The notes: generated from the sequence alone by a model not told the origin. Positions 1 to 6,423 are shown, numbered from the stretch's first letter. The stretch: DNA of 10,810 bases from CAMAUF01 sp046152925 (GCA_046152925.1 JBJXFX010000016.1:1-10810); one strand, 5' to 3'. Numbers and translations: made by a program.

Positions 1-1035
1 GGCGTCCTGGACCTCGTCGATTGGTACCCGGAGTCGATCTCCCAGCGCGAGCGCTATCAACAGGTCATCGACCTCGCGGTCGTGGCGGAGGAGCTCGGCT
101 TCGACACCTATTGGGTCGGCGAGCACCACTTTTCGCGGTACATCAGCCCGCACCCGGCGGTGCTCCTCGCGGCGATCGCGGCGAAGACCTCGCGCATCAG
201 GATTGGGACGAGCGTCGTCCTCGCCGCGCACCACAACCCCATGCGCCTCGCCGAAGACTACGCGATGGTCGACCTGATCAGCGGCGGCCGCCTGGACCTC
301 GTCGTCGGCCGCGGGCTCTTCCTCGACGGGTACCGCGGGTACGGCATCCCGTATGGCGAGGTGCGGCCGCGCGTGGAGGAAGCCATCCTTGCGATGCGAC
401 AGATCTGGACGGAGGGCCGCGTGGCGGTTGCGGCGGGCGAGCCCTTGCTCGAGCTACAGCCCAAGCCCGTACAGCGTCCTCATCCGCCGATTTGGGTCGG
501 TGGCGGGCGGGCGCCGCAGTCGGTCGAGTTCGCCGCGCGCCAGGGCCTGCACCTCGCGCTCCCGCAGATCAACGGCCCGGCGGAGCTGTTCCAACCCGCC
601 GCGGAGCTCTACCGCGCCAAAGTCCGCGAGTATGGTCACGACCCGGCGTCGCTACGCGTCTCCGTCGGCGCCCACACCTGGGTCAGCGGTTCGCGACCCG
701 CGGCTGAGGCCGAGTGGCGCGAGAGCTACACGCGCTACTTCCGGATGGTCGCCGCCGAGATGCCAGCCGAGCGCTACGCAGGCACCGAGCTGGAGGAAGC
801 GGCCAGCCGCACGCGCTATGCCGCCACCTTGCCCATCGAAAAGGTCTTGGCGAACGCGCGGATTGGCGGCCCGGATGAAGTCGCCGAGCGCATTGTCGAG
901 TCCTGGCGGGTCCTCGGGATGGATCATTGTTGGGCCGCCTTTAATCTCGGCGGCCTGGAAACGCCCGCGCTGCGCCGCGCGATGGGGCGGTTCGCAAGGG
1001 ACGTTATCCCGGCGGTGGTGAAGGCTCTCCCCTAA
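1..1035 (+). CDS. LLM-class flavin-dependent oxidoreductase (luciferase-like), 5'-partial
   Basis: The frame is open from base 1 to the TAA at 1033-1035, so the start lies outside the window and 344 residues are visible. It looks like an F420- or FMN-dependent luciferase-like monooxygenase (PF00296 type), a soluble TIM-barrel enzyme that oxidises organic substrates. Visible signatures are GEHHF near visible residue 40, the block RIRIGTSVVL followed by HNPMRLAEDYAMVD and GGRLDLVVGRG (about residues 65-105), and PPIWVGGG near 163-170. These are the usual flavin-binding and barrel-strand motifs of the family. The C-terminal part (IGGPDEVAERI, then GLETPALRRAMGRFA) is also typical. The substrate and the choice between FMN and F420 cannot be read from the sequence. 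A small membrane protein gene follows after 32 bases on the same strand. Family assignment is firm; specific function is unknown. Confidence 0.93.
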   Translation, partial: GVLDLVDWYPESISQRERYQQVIDLAVVAEELGFDTYWVGEHHFSRYISPHPAVLLAAIAAKTSRIRIGTSVVLAAHHNPMRLAEDYAMVDLISGGRLDLVVGRGLFLDGYRGYGIPYGEVRPRVEEAILAMRQIWTEGRVAVAAGEPLLELQPKPVQRPHPPIWVGGGRAPQSVEFAARQGLHLALPQINGPAELFQPAAELYRAKVREYGHDPASLRVSVGAHTWVSGSRPAAEAEWRESYTRYFRMVAAEMPAERYAGTELEEAASRTRYAATLPIEKVLANARIGGPDEVAERIVESWRVLGMDHCWAAFNLGGLETPALRRAMGRFARDVIPAVVKALP

Positions 1036-1067
1036 ACGGGCGTTTCTTGGGCTGCTATCCTGTTGGT

Positions 1068-1469
1068 ATGGCATTCGAGGAGAAGTCGGACCCGACCTGG
1101 CGTGTCGGCGAGACGCGCTTCCTTGGCCTGCGCCCGAGGGCCGCGCTGATCGTCGCGGCCGTGGTGCTGGCCGGTGTCGCAGCCGGCGTTTGGGCCTTCT
1201 TCGCGGTTGCCGGGGCGGCTGTCTTTGTCGGCGTGGCGCTTGTCGTCGTGGTACTGGCGGCGTTGCCGGGCTCGTTCCTCGCGTTCCTCATCCGTTCTCT
1301 GAATCACCGCGACCCAGTCGGCCAGGTTGGCGAGCGCGTCGATATGGAGTCGCGGCTCTGGCCCCGCCGCCGACGGTGGGGACAACGTACCAGCCCAGTG
1401 CGCCTTAACCAGCCGCAGGCCGAGGACGTTCGATCAGCGCCGACTCCTCGACTGGCAACTCGAGCCTGA
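1068..1469 (+). CDS. Small membrane protein with two predicted transmembrane helices
   Basis: The ORF encodes 133 residues from the ATG at 1068; an in-frame TTG at 1047 is less likely. The N-terminal 20 or so residues are polar (MAFEEKSDPTWRVGETRFLG). Two adjacent hydrophobic stretches follow at roughly residues 26-46 and 48-75, rich in Ala and Val, forming a helical hairpin. The tail is basic (WPRRRRWGQR near 98-107). I recognise no family. No clear Shine-Dalgarno precedes the ATG, so it may be leaderless or coupled to the oxidoreductase 32 bases upstream. Its last 65 bases overlap, tail to tail, the 3' end of the redoxin gene on the other strand. Codon quality drops in that stretch, so the true C-terminus could be shorter in relatives. 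The hydrophobic core makes a real protein plausible. Confidence 0.6.
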   Translation: MAFEEKSDPTWRVGETRFLGLRPRAALIVAAVVLAGVAAGVWAFFAVAGAAVFVGVALVVVVLAALPGSFLAFLIRSLNHRDPVGQVGERVDMESRLWPRRRRWGQRTSPVRLNQPQAEDVRSAPTPRLATRA

Positions 1470-2367
1470 CCGTGGCGGGCAACAGGCAGTCGCTCTCCGT
1501 GCAGGCCTGATAGGTGATATCCACGCCGATTTCGAGCGGTCCAGCGTCGACCACCATGAAGCTGACGGGGACCTCCACGCGTATCGGCCCGTCGTACACC
1601 GGGAGCACCTCGCCGATGCTCGCCACCGCGAGGTCGCGCGTCGCGGGCCAAGCGGGCTCACCTGCGACGACCCGTTCCGGCAGCCGGAGCGCAATGGCGA
1701 GCGGCTGGTAACCCTCGGGGACGGCCGGTCCGTTGAGGTGGATTCCGGCAGCCGGGGTCAGCTCGACCGTCAACCACAGGCGCTGGCCCCAGGCGTAGGT
1801 CTCGCGGTCGAACCTCGCGCGGACGGTGACCCCCTCACCGATGGCAATCCTTTCCGGGCCGGCCGGTGGCGTCGCGATGCCGAGCACGTGGTTCAGTAGG
1901 CCGCTGCCGGTGTCGCGCTCCCGGTAGCTCGCGTAGAACCGCTTCGTGACCACCAGGCCGTCGCCGTCCAAGACGAACACGCCCGGATGCGGGATGCCCG
2001 CTACCTGTGGCGCCGCCTCCTCGTTCAGGATGCCGAGCGCGCGGATGACGGCGCTCTCGGGGTCGCTGAGCAGTGGGTAGGTGATCCCATGCTTGGCCGC
2101 GAAGGCAGCGAGCGAGTCCGCGGGGTCGTAGCTAATCGCGTACAGGGCGTACCCCTCGGCTTGGAGCGCCGGCCAGGCCTGTTGCAGCTCAACGAGCTGT
2201 GTCTTGCAGAACGGTCACCAGCGGGCGCTGCGATGGAAGACCACCACCGCGGGCCGGCCCGCGCGGTCGCGGTCGAGGTCAAAGGCCGCGCCCCGCGCGT
2301 CGAGCAACTGGCTCGCCGGGAAGCATTCGCCAGCCGCCGGCCCAAGTTGCGTGAAGTCCACGGCCAT
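1405..2367 (-). CDS. Candidate selenoprotein: UPFC redoxin domain fused to DsbD-alpha-like domain
   Basis: Read from the ATG at 2367 (Shine-Dalgarno GAGGAGGG about 6 bases upstream) to the TAA at 1405-1407, this is one frame of 320 residues interrupted only by a TGA at 2217-2215. That TGA is codon 51, in the context SARW-(TGA)-PFCKTQLVEL. Thioredoxin-fold AhpC/TSA-type proteins carry WCPFC there, so the TGA replaces the N-terminal redox cysteine, giving U51-P-F-C54. The redoxin fold continues after it with YALYAISYDPADSL, the SDPES segment and the cis-Pro-like IPHPGVFVLDGDG (about 125-137). From about residue 165 a second domain resembles the DsbD N-terminal (DsbC/PF11412) fold, ending in YQAC289TESDC294LLP, a second cysteine pair. 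No signal peptide is visible, so a cytosolic location is inferred. Likely role: thiol or peroxide redox chemistry. The alternative is a pseudogene or a sequencing error at one base. An SDR gene lies 91 bases upstream on the same strand. Confidence 0.8.
2185..2199 (-). promoter_or_regulatory. Candidate bacterial SECIS hairpin
   Basis: On the coding strand, CAGCTC-GTT-GAGCTG is a perfect 6-bp stem with a GTT loop, beginning 15 bases after the TGA. The first loop base is nucleotide 25 counting the U of UGA as 1, leaving 21 bases between the UGA and the loop. The known E. coli fdhF element presents its SelB-contacting GU in the apical loop at nearly the same distance, and the general bacterial consensus wants a G at the start of a small loop some 16-37 bases downstream. 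A weaker outer stem can pair CUG (nucleotides 9-11) with CAG (37-39). The hairpin also encodes QLVEL, a conserved peptide, so part of the palindrome may be coincidental. Confidence 0.6.
2215..2217 (-). other. In-frame TGA read as selenocysteine codon (Sec51)
   Basis: The codon interrupts an otherwise continuous 320-codon frame, and both flanks are coding in the same frame with coherent protein homology. It falls exactly at the first position of the CXXC active site. TGA differs by one base from either Cys codon (TGC, TGT). TGA is also used as a normal stop by neighbouring genes here (for example at 4982-4984, 7003-7005 and 9710-9712), so a genome-wide recoding is not the explanation. Local Sec insertion is the best reading; a point mutation or base-call error is the alternative. 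Confidence 0.75.
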
Positions 2368-2389
2368 GGGGGCCCTCCTCGCGACAGTA

Positions 2390-2404
2390 TGGCCGAAACG
2401 GCCA
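2390..2404. repeat. Perfect 15-base dyad upstream of the redoxin gene
   Basis: TGGCCG-AAA-CGGCCA is a perfect inverted repeat in the 91-base gap between the SDR stop and the redoxin start, 23 bases before the redoxin ATG. A 9-base copy of its core, GCCGAAACG, recurs in the opposite orientation at 2436-2444. There is no T-run after it, so it does not look like an intrinsic terminator for the SDR gene. An operator or mRNA leader hairpin is possible. The function is inferred from position only. Confidence 0.4.
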
Positions 2405-2458
2405 CAGAGGGTGCGCACGCTACCAGGAATAACGGCGTTTCGGCACGGGTAACGTCCG

Positions 2459-3250
2459 TTAAAGCGTCAGCCAGCCCCCGTCCACCGGCAGGTAGGCGCC
2501 CGTGACGAAGTTGGCCATTGGCGAGGCGAGAAAGAGGCACGCCTGGCCGATCTCAATCGGGTCGCCCCAGCGGCCGATGGGGATGCGCGAAATCCGGTCG
2601 GCCACTGTGTCCGCGAGGGCGTCGCCGGTGCGCGCCGGGGTCTGCGCCGCGAGCGGCGGCTTCGGCGCGTCGACCACCCAGGTCGGACCTGGGGCGACGG
2701 CGTTCACCGTGATCTGGTCCTTGCCCAACTCCAGCGCCAGCGCCCGCGTGATCTGGACGACTGCGGCCTTCGACCCGTCGTAGGTCACCCCGACGCCCGG
2801 CGAGACAGCCTGCGTGGAGGCGATGTTGATGATCCGGCCACCGCGGCCCTGCGCCTGCATGATCCTCGCGGCGGCGCGGCAGCAATAGAACACCCCGTCG
2901 ACGTTGACCGCCCAAAGCGTGCGCCACATGTCGTCGGTGATGCTCGTCACCGGGCCGCCGAATCCGCGGTACACGCCCGCGTTGTTGACGACGACGTCGA
3001 GGCTGCCGTGCTCCTGCGCCACCCGGTCGAAGGTCGCCTCGACCGCCGTCTTGTCGGTGACGTCGAGCGGCAGGTTCGGGGCCCCGAGCCGAGCCGCGGT
3101 CTTCGCCGCCGCGTCGGCCGTGATGTCGCTCACGATCACGGTCGCGTTGGCGGCTTTCAACGCCTCCGCGATCCCGGCGCCAATCCCATGCCCCGACCCC
3201 GTCACGAATGCGACCTTGCCCGTCAGGTCGAGCCAGCCTTCAGTGCTCAT
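2459..3250 (-). CDS. SDR-family NAD(P)-dependent oxidoreductase
   Basis: This is a 263-residue classical short-chain dehydrogenase/reductase, the usual length for the family. The Rossmann glycine motif TGSGHGIG is at 17-24. Asp42 at the end of the second strand (VIVSD) favours NAD over NADP. NNAG is at 89-92 and the structural Asn is N116. The catalytic set is Ser145 (NIAST), Tyr157 and Lys161 in YDGSK. The segment VNAVAPGPT (182-190) and the ending TGAYLPVDGGW are typical. The Ser-Tyr spacing is one residue shorter than common. The ATG at 3250 has a good Shine-Dalgarno (GCAGGAGA). It catalyses a hydroxyl/keto interconversion on an unknown substrate in the cytosol. It sits between trmO (66 bases upstream) and the selenoprotein candidate (91 bases downstream), all on one strand, so co-transcription is possible. 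Confidence 0.95.
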   Translation of the reverse strand: MSTEGWLDLTGKVAFVTGSGHGIGAGIAEALKAANATVIVSDITADAAAKTAARLGAPNLPLDVTDKTAVEATFDRVAQEHGSLDVVVNNAGVYRGFGGPVTSITDDMWRTLWAVNVDGVFYCCRAAARIMQAQGRGGRIINIASTQAVSPGVGVTYDGSKAAVVQITRALALELGKDQITVNAVAPGPTWVVDAPKPPLAAQTPARTGDALADTVADRISRIPIGRWGDPIEIGQACLFLASPMANFVTGAYLPVDGGWLTL

Positions 3251-3281
3251 GGTGTCTCCTGCCAGCGTTTGCGTGGCGCGG

Positions 3282-3287
3282 ATTGTA
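3282..3287 (-). promoter_or_regulatory. Possible -10 element for the SDR gene
   Basis: On the minus strand TACAAT lies 31 bases before the SDR start codon, in the 66-base gap after trmO. It is close to the TATAAT consensus and stands out in GC-rich sequence. No convincing -35 hexamer is found at the right distance, so this is a weak promoter call. Confidence 0.35.
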
Positions 3288-3316
3288 AAGGACGTTGGGG
3301 TTCGGCGGAGTGGCGG

Positions 3317-3832
3317 CTAGCCGGGTGGGATGGTCGCACCTGGATGCGCGTCGTATTCCGGGAGGTAGGGCTTGATGTCGAGCACCGGTGTGCGGTCGAT
3401 CGCGTCGAGCCCTTTGACCCGGATGTTCCGGCCTTCGACGCCGAGCAAGGGCACCGCCGAAACGCCGAGGTGGTTCGGCCGCAACTGGCTCCGGCTCGCC
3501 AGGATCCCGACCCGGCGGCCGCTCTTGAGGTCGATCTCTGCGGGCTTCTCCGGTGCATCCTCGGCCAGGTCCATATAGAAGAGGACAAGGACATGGCTGT
3601 AGCGCTCAAGACCGCGCGCCCGCGGAAGGTGTTCGGGGAGCAGCTCGATCCGGGTCTCGACGCTCTCCCACCCTTTCGGGCGCGGCTTCTGCACGTCGTT
3701 GTGGACGAAGCCGATCGCCGCCAGGGTCACCCGCGCTGGGGGGAGCGGCCGCTCGAAGGCCTCGTCTTTCGCGAATAGATCCCAGAATCGCTTCACGCCC
3801 TCCACCGTGCAGGAGCGGAGGGGGTCACGCAA
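3317..3832 (-). CDS. trmO: tRNA (N6-threonylcarbamoyladenosine37-N6)-methyltransferase TrmO
   Basis: This 171-residue protein matches the TrmO/TsaA (UPF0066, YaeB) family, whose members use S-adenosylmethionine to methylate N6 of t6A at position 37 of certain tRNAs. The beta-barrel core begins with LAAIGFVHNDVQKP (37-50). Then come RIELLPEHLPRARGLERYSH (61-80), the hallmark ASRSQLRPNHLG (112-123), which corresponds to the usual TRSPFRPNPIG, and the near-invariant DRTPVLDIKPYLPEYD (146-161). The start is uncertain: a TTG at 3832, or GTGs at 3805 and 3796. All lie before the conserved domain and none has an ideal Shine-Dalgarno. The gene diverges from the Uma2 gene with only about 29 bases between them. 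The two residues changed from the usual SPF and NPIG (SQL, NHLG) are mild departures. Family assignment is strong. Confidence 0.9.
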   Translation of the reverse strand: MRDPLRSCTVEGVKRFWDLFAKDEAFERPLPPARVTLAAIGFVHNDVQKPRPKGWESVETRIELLPEHLPRARGLERYSHVLVLFYMDLAEDAPEKPAEIDLKSGRRVGILASRSQLRPNHLGVSAVPLLGVEGRNIRVKGLDAIDRTPVLDIKPYLPEYDAHPGATIPPG

Positions 3833-3861
3833 GGGCTCAGCGGGGCGCGTATGAGAGAGCC

Positions 3862-4422
3862 ATGACGCAGACCGGGATCCGGCGCATCACCATCGACGAG
3901 TTTCTCGCGTTGCCCGAGGAGCGGCCGTGGAAGGAATACCTCCGGGGCGAAGTGACCGAGAAGCCGATGCCGAACGATACCCATGGCACGCTCGTAATGG
4001 AGATAGGTGGCGAAATCCGGTCCCACCTCAAGCGGACCGGCCAGGGCTACGTCTCAACGGAGGTTCGCCACGCGGATCGGACACAGGACTGGGTCTATCT
4101 TCCGGACATCAAAGTCCACCTCTACGGCGATGGCCCAAAAGGCCCCCACCCGCATGGCCCCGTCGCTGTGCCGCCTGACTTTGCCATCGAGATCCTGTCG
4201 CCGAGTGATCGGGTCGTGCACTGGCTTGAACGGGTCCAGTTGTACATGGCGGCCGGCACCCGGCTCCTGTGGATCGTCGACCCGGAGGAAGAGAGCATCC
4301 GCGCGTTCCGGCCTGGGGGTCCGACGACCATCCACCGCCCGGGTGACATCATCGACGCTGAGCCGGTGCTTCACGGGTTCCAGCTCGATGTGCGAGCCGT
4401 TTTGGAACTGAGCCGGAGGTAA
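3862..4422 (+). CDS. Uma2-family (DUF820) restriction-endonuclease-like protein
   Basis: This is a 186-residue protein of the Uma2 family, which has a PD-(D/E)XK nuclease-like fold. The start is the ATG at 3862, preceded by a purine-rich AGAGAG. The N-terminal segment ITIDEFLALPEE is typical of these proteins. YLRGEVTEKPMP (26-37) supplies the first conserved Glu region. The nuclease core shows Pro81-Asp82 in LPDIKVHL and Glu110 in FAIEILSPSD, followed by LYMAAGTRLLWIVDPEEESI (127-146). Many relatives have a Lys in an EKLxLY-like helix after the SPSD motif; here the segment is ERVQLY, with Arg124 in that place. Catalytic competence is therefore uncertain. Uma2 proteins are abundant in cyanobacteria and Chloroflexota, often in many copies, and their biological role is not established. 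It stands alone between trmO and the pair at 4.4-5.3 kb. Confidence 0.88.
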   Translation: MTQTGIRRITIDEFLALPEERPWKEYLRGEVTEKPMPNDTHGTLVMEIGGEIRSHLKRTGQGYVSTEVRHADRTQDWVYLPDIKVHLYGDGPKGPHPHGPVAVPPDFAIEILSPSDRVVHWLERVQLYMAAGTRLLWIVDPEEESIRAFRPGGPTTIHRPGDIIDAEPVLHGFQLDVRAVLELSRR

Positions 4423-4434
4423 CCTACTTCCATC

Positions 4435-4977
4435 TCACCATGGTTGGTTCCCCAGGATTCGGCGACGTGGGTCGGCGAGGATCCCTTCCCAGTCCCTCCG
4501 CAGCGCTGGGACGCCGAAGTCGCGAATCAACATGCCCACGACCTCCTGGATGGCGACCAAACCGCTCGGTAGATGGGGCCGATCCCGGAGTTCCTCCCGC
4601 AGATCGCCTGCGCCAGCCTTGAGGTGGAGGTGAGGAAAGGTCACGCCCTTCTGGCTGTGGAGGTGGTACGACAGGATCTCGCTTCCTTGGTCGGCTGTGA
4701 CCTCGTAGAGATATTCGGTCGGAGATACCCGAAACCGCGCAGCAGCGGGCCCGTCGTCCCGCACGGTAAACCGCTGGAGCATGCGAAACTGGATCCGGCG
4801 GTACCGTCCGCGGAGTGCTATCGGTCGGCCGGCGGCCAGTCGCAGCTGCCAGTTGGCCGTAGCGAAGTCGTCGGCCCTGAAGTCCGATTCCAGCACACTG
4901 CTGGTAATGCAGGCAATCGCACGATTGATGCCCTTGGTGTAGTCCTCGAATGCAGACCGTGGCGTCTGGCGGGGCAT
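4435..4977 (-). CDS. Uncharacterised protein, second gene of a two-gene TA-like module
   Basis: This 180-residue soluble protein starts at the ATG at 4977, four bases after the stop of the gene before it, so the two are very likely translationally coupled. I cannot name a family with confidence. Visible features are a beta-rich middle (RIQFRMLQRFTV, then EYLYEVTADQGSEILSYHLH at 88-107) and a histidine motif FPHLHL at 114-119. The helical end PSGLVAIQEVVGMLIRDFGV (137-156) resembles the common xxP(T/S)GRxxxEDVIxxLIxEFGV ending of small uncharacterised bacterial proteins. The order of strands, a TFPHxH-like motif and a terminal helix recalls DUF6516/TumE-type toxins, but this is a resemblance only. 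It ends 12 bases from the Uma2 stop, in convergent orientation. Confidence 0.7.
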   Translation of the reverse strand: MPRQTPRSAFEDYTKGINRAIACITSSVLESDFRADDFATANWQLRLAAGRPIALRGRYRRIQFRMLQRFTVRDDGPAAARFRVSPTEYLYEVTADQGSEILSYHLHSQKGVTFPHLHLKAGAGDLREELRDRPHLPSGLVAIQEVVGMLIRDFGVPALRRDWEGILADPRRRILGNQPW

Positions 4978-4981
4978 GCGC

Positions 4982-5254
4982 TCAGGCCTGAGGCTTGGCC
5001 GCCCGGATCATCCTCAAGGCGACCGCTTTGGAGTGGCGGCTATCCTGGAAGTCACCCCTATCCCAGGCGGCCTCAAACGATTCAACAGACATCCCGAATC
5101 GAGCCCAGGCTTCCCGTTCGTAGCGATCCCAGGCGCTTGATGCGGAAAGAAGTCGAACTGGCGACAGCTTCCGGCGTGGCGCCCGATTTGAATCGGCGCG
5201 AAGGCCCGCGACCCGAGCGTGAAGTTCCCGTCGACCATCCATACAACGAAGCAT
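4982..5254 (-). CDS. Small protein, first gene of a two-gene TA-like module
   Basis: The protein has 90 residues, starting at the ATG at 5254 behind a strong purine tract (AAGGGGGG, ending two bases before it). Another ATG at 5242 would remove four residues. The N-terminal third is basic (RADSNRAPRRK). The C-terminal half contains WDRYEREAWARFGMSVESFEAAWDRG in two neighbouring pieces (about residues 42-67). This matches the pattern of many small antitoxin-like proteins with a (K/R)(Y/F)GMSxxxFxxxxxxG helix pair. Placement immediately upstream of a larger unknown protein, with a 4-base gap, fits an antitoxin-first operon. It diverges from the YchF-like gene across a 71-base gap that should hold both promoters. 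I infer a toxin-antitoxin-like role from architecture; no direct homologue is recognised. Confidence 0.65.
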   Translation of the reverse strand: MLRCMDGRRELHARVAGLRADSNRAPRRKLSPVRLLSASSAWDRYEREAWARFGMSVESFEAAWDRGDFQDSRHSKAVALRMIRAAKPQA

Positions 5255-5325
5255 AGCCCCCCTTGCCGTGGCCCGTCATCCCCCGCGCGTGACCCTGCGC
5301 CACCCTTGCCGCTACCCTGACCGGC

Positions 5326-6423
5326 ATGCAACTCGGGATTATCGGCCTCGCCCGGTCGGGCAAGACCACTGTCTTCAACGCCGTCACGCGTGGCAGCGCC
5401 CAAGTCGGCGCCTATAGCCAGTCCAACCAGCCGAACGTCGGCGTCGTCAACGTCCCGGATGACCGGGTCGATGCCCTCGCCAAGCTCTACAAGCCCAAGA
5501 AGGTGACCTACGCCACCATCCAGTACGTCGATTTCCCGGCCGCCGGGGAGTCGTTCGGCAAGGGCGAAGGGCCAGCCGGCAAGTTCATCAACGACCTCGG
5601 CCGCCTGGATGCCATGATCCACGTCGTCCGTGCCTTCGCCGATGAGACGGTTCCCCACCCTGAAGCCTCGGTCGATGTCGCGCGGGACATCGTGACGATG
5701 GACCTGGAGCTCGCCTTTGCCGACCTCGCGATGATCGAGCGTCGCATCGGCCGCCTCGACACGGAGATCCGCTCGATGAAGGCCGGTGAGCGCGAAGGGC
5801 CCCAGCGCACGAAGGACGTCCTCTTGCGGCTCAAGGCGGGCCTCGAAGCCGACGTCCCCATTCGGGCGCAAGAGGTTTCGGCCGAGGAGTGGAAGCTGCT
5901 CGAAGGGACGCAGTTCCTGACAGCGAAGCCACTGCTCGTTGTGGTCAACGTCGGCGAAGAGGACTTGCCGCGTCGCGCCGAGCTCGAGGCGGCCTACCGC
6001 GAGAAGTACCAGGGCACGGGCCGCGAGACCGCCGTGTTCTCGGGCAAGTTCGAAATGGAGTTGAACGACCTGAGCGACGACGAGGCCGCTGAGTTTCGCG
6101 CCTCCGCCGGCGTCACCGAGTCTGGCATGGCAGGCGCCATCCGCTTGAGCTACGGCCTGCTCGGCCTGATTAGCTTCCTGACGGCTGGGCCTGACGAGTG
6201 CCGGGCCTGGACGGTCCGCGCGGGCGCCCCAGCGCCCGAAGCGGCGGGCAAGATCCACAGCGACCTCCAGCGCGGCTTCATCCGCGCCGAGGTGATCCGC
6301 TACGACGACCTGATCGCCTGCGGCTCCGAGGCCGAGGCGAAGCGCAAAGGGATGCTGCGGACCGAGGGGAAGCAGTACATCGTGAAGGACGGCGACGTGC
6401 TCAACATCTTGTTTAACGTGTAG
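5326..6423 (+). CDS. ychF: YchF-type redox-regulated ATPase/GTPase, TRAFAC-Obg family
   Basis: The protein has 365 residues, close to the usual YchF length of about 363. The P-loop is G7-LARS-G12-K13-T14, the second motif is D69FPAAG74, and the base-recognition segment is VVNVGEED (206-213). The last is the NVxE form that lets YchF bind ATP rather than GTP. A coiled-coil-like insert spans roughly 136-180. The C-terminal TGS domain is very clear: FLTAGPDECRAWTV (284-297), APEAAGKIHSDLQRGFIRAE (303-322) and DGDVLNILFNV at the end. YchF proteins associate with ribosomes and modulate translation and oxidative stress responses. The ARSGKTT P-loop differs from the common PNVGKST of classic YchF, so this is a divergent subgroup. 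No Shine-Dalgarno is obvious before the ATG at 5326, suggesting a short or leaderless transcript. Confidence 0.93.
   Translation: MQLGIIGLARSGKTTVFNAVTRGSAQVGAYSQSNQPNVGVVNVPDDRVDALAKLYKPKKVTYATIQYVDFPAAGESFGKGEGPAGKFINDLGRLDAMIHVVRAFADETVPHPEASVDVARDIVTMDLELAFADLAMIERRIGRLDTEIRSMKAGEREGPQRTKDVLLRLKAGLEADVPIRAQEVSAEEWKLLEGTQFLTAKPLLVVVNVGEEDLPRRAELEAAYREKYQGTGRETAVFSGKFEMELNDLSDDEAAEFRASAGVTESGMAGAIRLSYGLLGLISFLTAGPDECRAWTVRAGAPAPEAAGKIHSDLQRGFIRAEVIRYDDLIACGSEAEAKRKGMLRTEGKQYIVKDGDVLNILFNV

Noticed and set aside
21..707. Plus-strand open frame of 228 codons at the left edge
   Set aside because: It is an Arg/Pro-rich shadow of the luciferase-like oxidoreductase in another frame.
1327..1899. 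Plus-strand open frame of 190 codons
   Set aside because: It lies antisense to the DsbD-alpha-like half of the redoxin and has no recognisable domain.
2215..2217. Explanation of the TGA by an alternative genetic code (TGA as Trp or Gly)
   Set aside because: TGA is the ordinary terminator of several intact genes in the window (4982-4984, 6448-6450, 7003-7005, 9710-9712, 10213-10215).
1980..2217. Frameshift as the cause of the broken redoxin gene
   Set aside because: The distance from the TGA to the downstream coding part is an exact multiple of three, and the same frame encodes coherent redoxin sequence on both sides, so no indel is needed.
2025..2540. Minus-strand open frame of 171 codons crossing the SDR and redoxin genes
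   Set aside because: It is out of frame with both well-supported genes and has shadow-like Ser/Arg/Pro composition.
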